DNA of 64,000 nucleotides. Origin: SZUA-37 sp964472525. Its GTDB lineage: Bacteria; Pseudomonadota; Gammaproteobacteria; UBA6429; Thiohalophilaceae. Both the position numbers and the translations under genes were made by a program. Where the stretch lies: the NCBI GenBank assembly GCA_964472525.1, contig CAYYLL010000009.1:28670-92669 (forward strand). The letters are read 5' to 3'. Positions 35,016 through 43,730 of this stretch are shown piece by piece. Within the stretch, counting starts at the first letter, position 1. Every line of letters starts with the position of its first letter. The notes beneath the pieces were generated by a model. It was not told the DNA's origin. It ran no database searches and saw nothing but the letters and a program-made list of their open reading frames with translations.

Positions 35016-37655
35016 TTAGTTTTTTAATTCCCGCAGCACTCTAAATCCTGTGTATATATCAGCATCTCCATTTGATGAAATAATACTATCAAAGCGGCAA
35101 CTATCCATGGGTGAATTATAAGATCCCCCGACGGCCACTAATTTTCTTCCTTTATCATAAACCCACTCACGCGCATTACCAATATAATTCACCATCCCCC
35201 AATTATTGGGTTTGCCAACTTTTATACCAAATAACTCTTCACCTTTTTCAATCCCGCGTGTTCGTAAATAACAGTTACGATTTGGATCAAGTGATTTCCG
35301 ACTTGCAGTTGCCGCATAAAGCCATTCATTTTTTGTTGGTAAACGATATTTCTTGTGCGTTTTTTTAGTTAACCATCGCATGTAATTTTTGGCTGAAGAA
35401 AATGATATATTGGTTGCAGGCAAGTTAATATCTTTACTATTAACAGCCGTACAAGAGTCAGAATGACGACAAAACATGTTCATTTCTTTAATAGAAACTT
35501 CATATTTTCCAATTGCAAAAGTACTCATACCACCTTTACCAATAATAACAATTAAGTCGGGCCCGATTCCAGCAACACCCTTAAATTTATCTCTGCACAC
35601 GGTACGCTTGCCACGACCACCCAAACCAGCAATAGATGCATTACAAGGGTCTCTGGGGATAATACGTATTGCGACAATCTCTTTGTTACGATTAAAAATA
35701 CGTAACGCATATTTTTTATATTCTTGTGCTTTTCCCGGAAAAGGTTTACCGAGGTCGGTAATACACGTTGCTAATTTATGTATTATTTTAGGCTTTAATC
35801 TTCTATATTTAGTATTGTTATAAGATTTTAGTTTTTTAATCGCAACATCGATATTCCGCATATTTAATTTTGATTGGCAGCGTAATTGCTGATTCACATT
35901 ATTAAGTGCAATATTAAATAATTCAAATTTTTTCTTGTTAGCAAGCTGAATCTTTGAACGTACTATTGCTTCACGTTGTTGATATGCAATTTTCTTATTC
36001 TTATTTAATTTATGTTTCTTAATCGCATCGGCAAGCAACTTTCTTTCATTGTCTAATGCTACATTATCGCTTGAATATCGAGCAGCATTTTTAATCAGCA
36101 CTGATGTTCGTTTAAATGCCCCCTGCATACGTTTTTTACGTATAGTAACCAGATATTGATTAAATATTTTTTTTCTGACCGCAACAAACCATTCCCTTGT
36201 CACTCTACTTTGCGTAGCTGACATCCAGTGTTCAATATTTTGCAGCATATTTTCAAAGATCTTAAATTCAGCCCATAATTGATCTTCCCAATTTGGTGAA
36301 AATATTGGGTTTTTCAATAGCCCAGTAATGGTACTTTTGTGAAAGTTTAACTGTAGTTCATATTCAACTTTACTACGTATTTCCGATTCGGACAAAGTAT
36401 TTGAGGTATCACGATTAAGTTGCATATAGCCAATCACTGAAATTAATCCCACCACCAGTAAAACAATGGGTATCGTATAATTACGTGTTATTTTTTTAGT
36501 GATTAAATCAAGAAATTCTTCAACCGAAGGCATTCTATCTTCACGCCTAAACGCAAGACACTGTTTTATTGCGCGCCATTGCCGTTTACTTATATTATTA
36601 ATTTTAGCTGGTTCTAAACCTTGTTTTTCAGCTTCATCGGCAGGCACTTTCTTAAACGGATGTTTACCGGTAAATAATTCATAGGCAATACAACCGAGCG
36701 CATAGATGTCATCACGCGCATCCGGTTTTTGTCCTTCAAGCATTTCAAGGCTGGCATAGGCGGGTGTCAGTGCGCCTAAATTCCCGGCATCAAAAACGGT
36801 TCGGTCTTCGGGGTTCTCATCAAATTGAGCCACCTTGGCAACTGCGCGTGCAATACCAAAATCAAATACTTTTGTTACACCTTTGTTGGTGACAAAAATA
36901 TTTCCCGGTTTAAAATCTGAATGAATAATATTTTCGGCATGTGCGTGAACAAGTGCGCGACACATTGATTTTAAAATATTCCAGGCATCTTCTGTTGGCA
37001 AGCCAGTTGAACGATATTGACGTATTATTTGATCAAGCGGCTTGCCATCCATATATTCCATTGTCATAAAAACAACGTCGCCATCCCGATCAAAGTCAAA
37101 TACATTTACAATATTAGGATGAGCAATACGTTGTGACTTTCTGGACTCTCGTTGCAGTGATATAAAGGCTTCTGGATGGGCTTTAAATTCTTCGCTTAAA
37201 ACTTTAATCGCAACATAGGGGTCGCGATCTTTTGCTTCAACTTTAAGTAAATCTTTTGCCTTATAAACAACACCCATTCCGCCTGAACCAATAATTTTGG
37301 CTAGAATAAAGCGTTCTTTTAAAACACCATGATGACCGCTCGTATTGTTTTTGTAAGAATAGCTGTGGCTGTCTACCTTCGCTGATGTATTTGGGGCTCC
37401 GAGTTTGGGTGTAAAGGCTTTATATTGTGTTGTATCCCCTGCTGCTGGCTCGGTTGGTCTTTGTCGAATACGTGTTTTAGGGGCTGCTGTTGAGTTGTGC
37501 TGTTGTTTGGGATCAGCTTGCCCTGCATTTATAGATTTAGTATTTCTAGGTTCGGTATTTTTAGGTTTGGCAATTCGAGTAGCGTCGGCACTATTTTCAT
37601 TTTTATCTGAAAAAGGTTTTTTAATTTGCGTTTTATTTTTATCAACTTCACTCAT
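35016..37655 (-). CDS. ppkA: T6SS serine/threonine kinase PpkA fused to a periplasmic FGE-sulfatase (TagR-like) domain
   Basis: An 879-residue membrane kinase. Order: disordered Thr-rich N-terminus (1-110), protein kinase domain (about 115-385) with IIGSGGMGVVYKAKD, VAIK Lys151, catalytic loop HSDFKPGN (Asp247) and DFG 265-267; one membrane helix (about 393-412); a helical periplasmic region (about 420-690); and a C-terminal FGE-sulfatase/SUMF1 domain (about 715-879) with KYEVSIKEMNMFC, YRLPTKNEWLYAA, NAREWVYD and GFRVLREL. In Pseudomonas, PpkA phosphorylates the FHA protein to switch on the H1 T6SS, and separate TagR is an FGE-like activator; here both are on one chain. The activation loop contains DRTVF with Thr286, a motif repeated in TssL. 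Confidence 0.9.
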   Translation of the reverse strand: MSEVDKNKTQIKKPFSDKNENSADATRIAKPKNTEPRNTKSINAGQADPKQQHNSTAAPKTRIRQRPTEPAAGDTTQYKAFTPKLGAPNTSAKVDSHSYSYKNNTSGHHGVLKERFILAKIIGSGGMGVVYKAKDLLKVEAKDRDPYVAIKVLSEEFKAHPEAFISLQRESRKSQRIAHPNIVNVFDFDRDGDVVFMTMEYMDGKPLDQIIRQYRSTGLPTEDAWNILKSMCRALVHAHAENIIHSDFKPGNIFVTNKGVTKVFDFGIARAVAKVAQFDENPEDRTVFDAGNLGALTPAYASLEMLEGQKPDARDDIYALGCIAYELFTGKHPFKKVPADEAEKQGLEPAKINNISKRQWRAIKQCLAFRREDRMPSVEEFLDLITKKITRNYTIPIVLLVVGLISVIGYMQLNRDTSNTLSESEIRSKVEYELQLNFHKSTITGLLKNPIFSPNWEDQLWAEFKIFENMLQNIEHWMSATQSRVTREWFVAVRKKIFNQYLVTIRKKRMQGAFKRTSVLIKNAARYSSDNVALDNERKLLADAIKKHKLNKNKKIAYQQREAIVRSKIQLANKKKFELFNIALNNVNQQLRCQSKLNMRNIDVAIKKLKSYNNTKYRRLKPKIIHKLATCITDLGKPFPGKAQEYKKYALRIFNRNKEIVAIRIIPRDPCNASIAGLGGRGKRTVCRDKFKGVAGIGPDLIVIIGKGGMSTFAIGKYEVSIKEMNMFCRHSDSCTAVNSKDINLPATNISFSSAKNYMRWLTKKTHKKYRLPTKNEWLYAATASRKSLDPNRNCYLRTRGIEKGEELFGIKVGKPNNWGMVNYIGNAREWVYDKGRKLVAVGGSYNSPMDSCRFDSIISSNGDADIYTGFRVLRELKN

Positions 37656-37673
37656 GGTTTTACTCTGTAATTA

Positions 37674-38456
37674 TTACTCTAAAACCATTTTATTATTTGA
37701 AATTTTATCCACTTCACCGCGTGCAATAATAAGAGAGACGTTATCTGCAGCTTTATTATCAAGTGCGGTTGTTAACATATTAGCACTACTTTTTTCTATG
37801 TCGGTGTCATTTAAACTGTTAATCATATCCATCACGCTAATCGCATTATGCAAGCCATCACTGCAGAGCAGGAAGGTATCACCAATTTGGGTACTAAAAA
37901 CATTAATATCGATATAAACATCTTCACAAGCACCAACAGCACGGGTGATCACATTGGCTTCTGGGTGATTCACTGCGTCTTCTTCACTTAAAAAACCTTG
38001 CTGTATCAATTCCTGAACCTGACTGTGATCTTGCGATAATTGTTGCAATTCACCATTACGATAACGATATAAACGAGAATCGCCCGCCCACAAACAAACA
38101 CCCACTCTGCCACGAATAATCAGACTTACAATGGTACTCCCCATCATTTGTTGATCTCGCATAACATCAGCATATTCAAGAATATTCTTATTCGCTTCAA
38201 TCAATTTGTCTTCAACACTATCGACAATATCAGAAAGCGAAGCTTTATCCTCAATATCGTTAAGTAACTCGACAATCATATTGCTGGCAATATCGCCCGC
38301 CTCATAACCGCCCATACCATCCGCAACGGCCCATACACCAATTTCAGGCTTTACAAAAATGGCATCTTCATTCACTTCACGCACACTACCTACATTGGTT
38401 TCTGCGGCAGTATTCCACTTAATGGTGCGCCTCATTGTAACATCAGAAGTTGTCAT
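37674..38456 (-). CDS. pppA: T6SS PP2C-type phosphatase PppA
   Basis: A 260-residue Mg/Mn-dependent serine/threonine phosphatase. Metal-binding motifs are VGSVREVNEDA (Asp31), VWAVADGMGGYEAGD (residues 42-55), WAGDSRLYRYR and FLLCSDGLHNAI. It antagonises PpkA by dephosphorylating the FHA scaffold. The ATG at 38456 is 11 nt after the tagF stop; a longer frame from 38507 overlaps tagF by 40 nt, and an ATG at 38435 is another option. The neighbours ppkA and tagF complete the known threonine-phosphorylation pathway. Confidence 0.9.
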   Translation of the reverse strand: MTTSDVTMRRTIKWNTAAETNVGSVREVNEDAIFVKPEIGVWAVADGMGGYEAGDIASNMIVELLNDIEDKASLSDIVDSVEDKLIEANKNILEYADVMRDQQMMGSTIVSLIIRGRVGVCLWAGDSRLYRYRNGELQQLSQDHSQVQELIQQGFLSEEDAVNHPEANVITRAVGACEDVYIDINVFSTQIGDTFLLCSDGLHNAISVMDMINSLNDTDIEKSSANMLTTALDNKAADNVSLIIARGEVDKISNNKMVLE

Positions 38457-38467
38457 CACATCAATAC

Positions 38468-39184
38468 TTAGTTGGCCGTTAATTGATAAGGTTGCTGCCA
38501 ATCCCATTGGCCATTCATCATTGCTGTAATTCCCTGAATAGGAGGTAGTCCTTGTGACAAAAATAAGTTAGGTGCAACATGCTCAGAACCCACTGTTGTC
38601 CATGCGCTATAACTTGCAAGTGACTTTTGTAAAACTGCATCCAACATATAATCCGAAACCGATGAAGGCAGCTGTTCTTCAAAGTCCATATTAATGACCA
38701 CTGGTTTATTCTCAGCAAGGTCATGACTATGTGTGTAAATGGTATTGTAACTAATGTCGATTGCTTCAACTTCTTGAATAAGATCGTCCACGGTTAAGTC
38801 ACCACTTAACGCCTGAAGTGCAAGTTCTTCGATGCTCGTAAACCAACTATTTTGTGACAGTAAAAATTCCAGTGAACTTATATTTGAAGGTAACCGAGTG
38901 ATAATTGAAAATGGAAAATAACGTCCAATTTTATCCACACTGGGTAATAGTATCCCCGCCCATGCATCGGCATTAATCGTTCCAACAGAAAACATAAAAC
39001 GCCACAAAGGACTAGTTAAATATATATCAAGCCATTGTTCACCCAGTTGTTCTTGTGACGCTGCAATATAGTGCTGTAACCAGTCATCCCATAGTTCAAC
39101 AAAATCGCTAGGCAAATTACGTTGTACAAAATCACCGTGTGCGGGTAACTTACCAAATAACCCTGTTAAAACATTATCGGTCAT
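38468..39184 (-). CDS. tagF: T6SS post-translational repressor TagF
   Basis: A 238-residue protein of the TagF/ImpM family. The N-terminal signature LTGLFGKLPAHGDFVQRNLP and FVELWDDWLQHYIAAS, then SPLWRFMFSVG, are diagnostic. In Pseudomonas and Agrobacterium TagF holds the T6SS off independently of or through the FHA protein. Its ATG follows the tssM stop with no gap (TGAATG), so the two are coupled. In some bacteria TagF is fused to PppA; here they are separate neighbours. Confidence 0.9.
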   Translation of the reverse strand: MTDNVLTGLFGKLPAHGDFVQRNLPSDFVELWDDWLQHYIAASQEQLGEQWLDIYLTSPLWRFMFSVGTINADAWAGILLPSVDKIGRYFPFSIITRLPSNISSLEFLLSQNSWFTSIEELALQALSGDLTVDDLIQEVEAIDISYNTIYTHSHDLAENKPVVINMDFEEQLPSSVSDYMLDAVLQKSLASYSAWTTVGSEHVAPNLFLSQGLPPIQGITAMMNGQWDWQQPYQLTAN

Positions 39185-42100
39185 TCAGATTCTGTCCGAG
39201 CACTTAAATGTTCTTAATAAATTACTGCTAAAGGGGTTGTTGACACTCTTGGCCTTAATTTGAAAGGTGATGTTATAGTTACTTTTTGCAACTTGATAGC
39301 CATTATTCTGTGTATTCTTCGGCACACTGTAATTTACAAAATACTTATTGGATTGCCTTGTTTTTGTTAACCTTGAGTGATCTTGTAAACGAAACCATGC
39401 CCAATTACCTTCATAAACTTTTATGTGCAATTGTTCGTTAAGATCTTCAAATATCAACCTTGCTCGCGCATTATCATCAGCACCACTCCAAGTCAGTGTT
39501 TTCCAGAACTTGGGGCCATGATTATAAACAATACGTTTATCACCGACTTCCAACGTGAAACGTGCATTATTTTTTCCTAGTAAATAAGGTTTTAACTGAA
39601 AACGAATACTGGGCATTTCAGGATTATTCCTAAAGAAAATATTTTTAATTTTTTGCGCTTGTTTAATTTCAGCAATTGTTTTTCTGGATAAACCTAAACT
39701 GTGATTATCAACCACTCGATTAGACCAACCTCGACGGGTACTAATAAAAGGTTTAACAAAATCATTATAAAAGTTATCCATTATTCCTTTCGGTTTAAAA
39801 AATTCACTAAAATCATAAATAGCCAAATCATTACTCGACGATTTACGCAATGGATAACGCCCAGCTAAGCCTTGCATATAGGCACTATGTACTTTGCTTT
39901 TCCATTCTGAATTTATATATTGATGGGCAGACTTAAGAATAACTTTCCAAGATTCATCTGCCAAAGAGATTAACCATCGTTTGACCGGCTGTGGTTCATT
40001 CTTTGCGTATAATCGCAACGAGGTAATCGGGTTTCCTCCACCGCTAGTGTAGCGTGCCTTTGCAATTTCAAAGGCTTTCTTCGATGGATCGGGTGACAAA
40101 CTCACTTCACCGATAAAATCGCGTAGCTGTTGGATTTTTTGAAGAACAGCTGCAACAGGTGCCGGACGTTTATTTGATTCGCGTAATAATTTATTAATAT
40201 CACGAAACTCTCTGTCAACCTTATTACCTACATGCTTGTTGGCTAGCAAAGAAACCTTACCCTTTTTTCCCTCTAGCTTATCACCGGCTAAATTAGCTAA
40301 TAAAGGAGCCGTCAATTGAGTATTTTCTTTCGAAACCTGTAAAACAGATACTAAGGGTGAATCAACAGGATCGGTAAAATTGGTTAATACATCATTCGCT
40401 TGTTTTAAATTTGAAAATCCGGAAACATCCAATGATGAAAGTACATTTTTCCATGATTTTGCATAATCTGCCAAATAATATTTTTTTACCTTTTTACTGA
40501 TATCCGCCAAGTCTTCTTTTATAAAATCAACATGTGCTTTTTTGTCATCTTCCAACACCCAACCGTCATTAACGATATTGGATATGACTGGAGAGTTTAC
40601 AGAAAAATCGATATTACGATAACCTTCATAAGTAAAAAGTACGGGTAGTGTTAAAGCCCGTTTTGTCTGATTATTAATTTTATAAGCAGCACGTACTGAT
40701 ATGCCGAATTGATTTAACAAATCAACCTTTTGAGTATATTCAGGATTTGTTCGAATACGACTATAAACACGTTTTGATACAGGTACGCGCAATAATAATG
40801 ATCGCGTTTGTGCAATAAGATTTTTATTTAATTTTGTTTTCTTTAAATTAAGCAATAACAAATTTCTTAAGTGTTGCTCCAATTGTTTACGCGCTGTAGC
40901 TTCACCGTGTAATTTTTTTGCCCAATGCGCTTTAAACCAGTCGATCATTAATTCTTTATTTAAATGTTCTGTTTTAGCAAACATCATATAAGTTCGGAAT
41001 GTATTATAAAGATCGCCACCACGGTGTCCCTGTTTAATCGATAATTCAAGTTCATTGATTAAACGAGGCAATAGTAACGTTTTAAGTTGTGCGGCATAAG
41101 CATCATCGGCGGCTAAATCAACATTACCATCGTACAAGCCCAAACTTGATAACCACGGGTGTTGCTCCTGATCATACACAACACTCGCTTTTGCCAAGGT
41201 ATTTAACGGCGGTAAGACGCTCCTTAAATCTTTTTTCCAAGCAACGAGGCGTTTATTTTCAGCATTAAAATCGGCAGCATAGCCAGAAACTTCAGACATA
41301 TACATTTCATGCCGGGTAATACTGCCCAACCAAACAACAAAAAGTGTAATACCAATAGCGGCAAGCCCCGCATAGCTTGCATGTTGCAGCCAGCGGAAAA
41401 TAGTTTCATAGCGTCGATTCGACCCTACTAATTCTGATTCAGGAAAGATCACATCTCGAAATAAACGACCTAAAAAGAAACTTTTCCCCTGCTGGTGAGA
41501 AGATTGCCCCGTATCGCGCGCAAAACCAAAATTAGCAGAAACGGATGTCATCAAACGATCAATGGAGGTACCATCTTGTGTGCCACTGGTAAAATAAACA
41601 CCGCGTAAGTACGGTTGAAAATGATAGCGGTTTTTGACAAACGTTTGAGTAACAAAGCTATCAATAATAAATTTTAAATTTTCCATTTGTTGCGGAAAAC
41701 CCTGAATGGCAATGCGTCGTTTAGTATCTGTTTCCTGCTGCACTCGCCATAAAACACGGTCATAAAGTCGTTCAATCAACTTTGAAAATTCTTCATTTAA
41801 GTAGTTAAAATCAGGTCCATCCGATGCATGTGGCGCGTTTGGCAAACTAATACCCCACACCTGTTCACGCTCATCTTTGGCTAAATCTTCAAAATATTCT
41901 GAGAAACCGGACACCATATCTGTTTTGGTAAACATTAAATAAATAGGGAAACGAATTTCGAGCTTTGCCATTAATTCATCAATCCGTGTACGGATTGTTT
42001 TAGCGTGCATGATGCGTTCTTCTTCAGTTTGAAATAACAAGTCATGCAAACTGATAGCGATAATGGCACCATTAATAGGTCGGCGGCGACGATTTTTTTT

Positions 42101-42745
42101 CAATAAATTTAAAAAGCCTTCCCATGCCGAACTATCAACCACACGATGGCTATCTTGCGTGGTATAACGCCCCGCCGTGTCAATAAGTACCGCTTCATTG
42201 GTAAACCACCAGTCACAATTACGCGTTCCACCCACGCCTTGTAACGCACCTTTACCAAACTGTTCCGCTAGTGGAAAATCCAGACTCGATTTAATCAGTG
42301 CCGTTGTTTTACCTGAACCCGGTGGCCCAATAATGATATACCAAGGTAATTCATAAAGTGCTTTTTTAGAACCTTTACCTGAAAATTTTAAACGTTTTAA
42401 TGTCGATAGTGCTTCGGTAAAACGCTTTTCAATTTGAATAACTTCACTATTGGATTGAGCATTGACTTTATTGTTGTCGTTTTGATGTTGATTTTCTTGT
42501 AAATCAGAAACGAACTCTTCATTGTTTTTCTGATTCTTCTTTTGGGTCATTAAATTGCTTATCCCCCATGCAAAAGCAATTAACAGGATAAAAACTAATC
42601 GCGCCGTTTCTCCACCTAGCGGTGCATAATTATTGCTTCCAAATTTAATCGAAGGGCCAATAAACCAGATAATAATCGACAGGGCGATTAAACCGATTAT
42701 CGATATAACCGTAGGATTTTTAAAAAAATTGATAATGTTTTTCAT
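39185..42745 (-). CDS. tssM: T6SS membrane-complex protein TssM (IcmF)
   Basis: A 1186-residue inner-membrane protein. Two N-terminal membrane helices (about residues 12-30 and 47-65) flank a short loop; a cytoplasmic NTPase-like domain carries an intact Walker A, GPPGSGKTT at residues 140-148; a third helix lies near residues 440-460 (GLAAIGITLFVVWLGS). The rest is the large periplasmic domain that binds the lipoprotein TssJ, ending in the conserved TssM C-terminal beta-domain. With TssJ and TssL it forms the envelope-spanning complex. The Walker A motif is present, unlike in many TssM proteins where it is dispensable or lost. Confidence 0.94.
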   Translation of the reverse strand: MKNIINFFKNPTVISIIGLIALSIIIWFIGPSIKFGSNNYAPLGGETARLVFILLIAFAWGISNLMTQKKNQKNNEEFVSDLQENQHQNDNNKVNAQSNSEVIQIEKRFTEALSTLKRLKFSGKGSKKALYELPWYIIIGPPGSGKTTALIKSSLDFPLAEQFGKGALQGVGGTRNCDWWFTNEAVLIDTAGRYTTQDSHRVVDSSAWEGFLNLLKKNRRRRPINGAIIAISLHDLLFQTEEERIMHAKTIRTRIDELMAKLEIRFPIYLMFTKTDMVSGFSEYFEDLAKDEREQVWGISLPNAPHASDGPDFNYLNEEFSKLIERLYDRVLWRVQQETDTKRRIAIQGFPQQMENLKFIIDSFVTQTFVKNRYHFQPYLRGVYFTSGTQDGTSIDRLMTSVSANFGFARDTGQSSHQQGKSFFLGRLFRDVIFPESELVGSNRRYETIFRWLQHASYAGLAAIGITLFVVWLGSITRHEMYMSEVSGYAADFNAENKRLVAWKKDLRSVLPPLNTLAKASVVYDQEQHPWLSSLGLYDGNVDLAADDAYAAQLKTLLLPRLINELELSIKQGHRGGDLYNTFRTYMMFAKTEHLNKELMIDWFKAHWAKKLHGEATARKQLEQHLRNLLLLNLKKTKLNKNLIAQTRSLLLRVPVSKRVYSRIRTNPEYTQKVDLLNQFGISVRAAYKINNQTKRALTLPVLFTYEGYRNIDFSVNSPVISNIVNDGWVLEDDKKAHVDFIKEDLADISKKVKKYYLADYAKSWKNVLSSLDVSGFSNLKQANDVLTNFTDPVDSPLVSVLQVSKENTQLTAPLLANLAGDKLEGKKGKVSLLANKHVGNKVDREFRDINKLLRESNKRPAPVAAVLQKIQQLRDFIGEVSLSPDPSKKAFEIAKARYTSGGGNPITSLRLYAKNEPQPVKRWLISLADESWKVILKSAHQYINSEWKSKVHSAYMQGLAGRYPLRKSSSNDLAIYDFSEFFKPKGIMDNFYNDFVKPFISTRRGWSNRVVDNHSLGLSRKTIAEIKQAQKIKNIFFRNNPEMPSIRFQLKPYLLGKNNARFTLEVGDKRIVYNHGPKFWKTLTWSGADDNARARLIFEDLNEQLHIKVYEGNWAWFRLQDHSRLTKTRQSNKYFVNYSVPKNTQNNGYQVAKSNYNITFQIKAKSVNNPFSSNLLRTFKCSDRI

Positions 42746-42773
42746 GATACAAACTCAAAACGATTCATTGACT

Positions 42774-43697
42774 TTATCTAAACTTACGATGCTTAGATGT
42801 TGCTTTATTCTGCGCAATAAGTTCTAGCTTAGCCACAACAGGAACAGATGAGTTATACAACCAGTATCTAAATCCCGAATAACTTGAAAATAAAATAGCC
42901 GCAACAACACTTGCAACAACCCAGATCGGTATATATTGCGCCATGCTATTACGAATTTTTCCTAACCCCTGCCAACTCGGAGAAAGTTCACGTTCATATT
43001 CACCTCGATAATGACGAATAATGCTAAATAACTCATCACGAATACGGTCGATACTTTCTTTGCCGCGTGGACTTAAACGATACTTACCTTCAAAACCAAT
43101 GCTCAAGGAAATATAAAATAATTCAATAATATAAATATTTTCAGATGGCGATTGTCGCAACCGATCTAAAATTAAATAAAATTTTTCACCGCCAGACGTT
43201 TCATTATGAAAAATACTGAGTAACGATCGCTGATGCCAAGCACTTTCACAGCCCCACGGGGTATTTAGCACGGCCTCATCTAGCATGGTACATAAAATAT
43301 AGCGTGCAGATAAAACGATTTCTGACGGTATCCCCTGCTCTTTTGCACGTATTTCAAACGATTTAATTTCATTCACTAAACGCTGATGCAAACCGCCAAT
43401 ATCTGGATGACTCACTGCCTGTTTTGTTTTTTCAAAAACGGCCAATAAGACTGATGCGGCATTCACTAACGGATTTAAACCCCGAGTTGTTCTAAAGTAT
43501 GCCGCTTCCGTATCAACCCGTGCCGCGCTTTGCATGGCCGGTTGCGGTTGTTGTTGTGCTGGCGGCATGCTAGCCGGGCGCGGTGTTGCGGCGGCAGGCC
43601 TTCGACCACCGGGAACCGGTTTTATAACAGTACGATCAGACGTTACACTGGGTTGGCGGAAAACGGTTTTGTCTGGGTTAAAATCATCTGACGACAT
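42774..43697 (-). CDS. tssL: T6SS inner-membrane protein TssL (DotU) with two FHA-type threonine motifs
   Basis: A 307-residue protein with a cytoplasmic DotU domain (about 70-265; ILCTMLDEAVLNTPWG, GGEKFYLILDRL, LYNSS) and a single C-terminal membrane helix (about 265-285). There is no OmpA-like peptidoglycan domain. The N-terminal 60 residues are disordered and Pro-rich and contain DKTVF (Thr11) and DRTVI (Thr23). In Agrobacterium, PpkA phosphorylates the TssL N-terminus and the FHA protein binds it, so these are candidate sites. It is 33 nt from tssK and 28 nt from tssM. Confidence 0.93.
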   Translation of the reverse strand: MSSDDFNPDKTVFRQPSVTSDRTVIKPVPGGRRPAAATPRPASMPPAQQQPQPAMQSAARVDTEAAYFRTTRGLNPLVNAASVLLAVFEKTKQAVSHPDIGGLHQRLVNEIKSFEIRAKEQGIPSEIVLSARYILCTMLDEAVLNTPWGCESAWHQRSLLSIFHNETSGGEKFYLILDRLRQSPSENIYIIELFYISLSIGFEGKYRLSPRGKESIDRIRDELFSIIRHYRGEYERELSPSWQGLGKIRNSMAQYIPIWVVASVVAAILFSSYSGFRYWLYNSSVPVVAKLELIAQNKATSKHRKFR

Positions 43698-43730
43698 GGC
43701 TAACTCCTGTGCAGCATACGTTTAAATAAC

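Noticed and set aside
37405..37917. 170-codon rightward frame opposite ppkA/pppA
   Set aside because: It lies across two well-supported genes on the other strand and has no domain or ribosome binding site.
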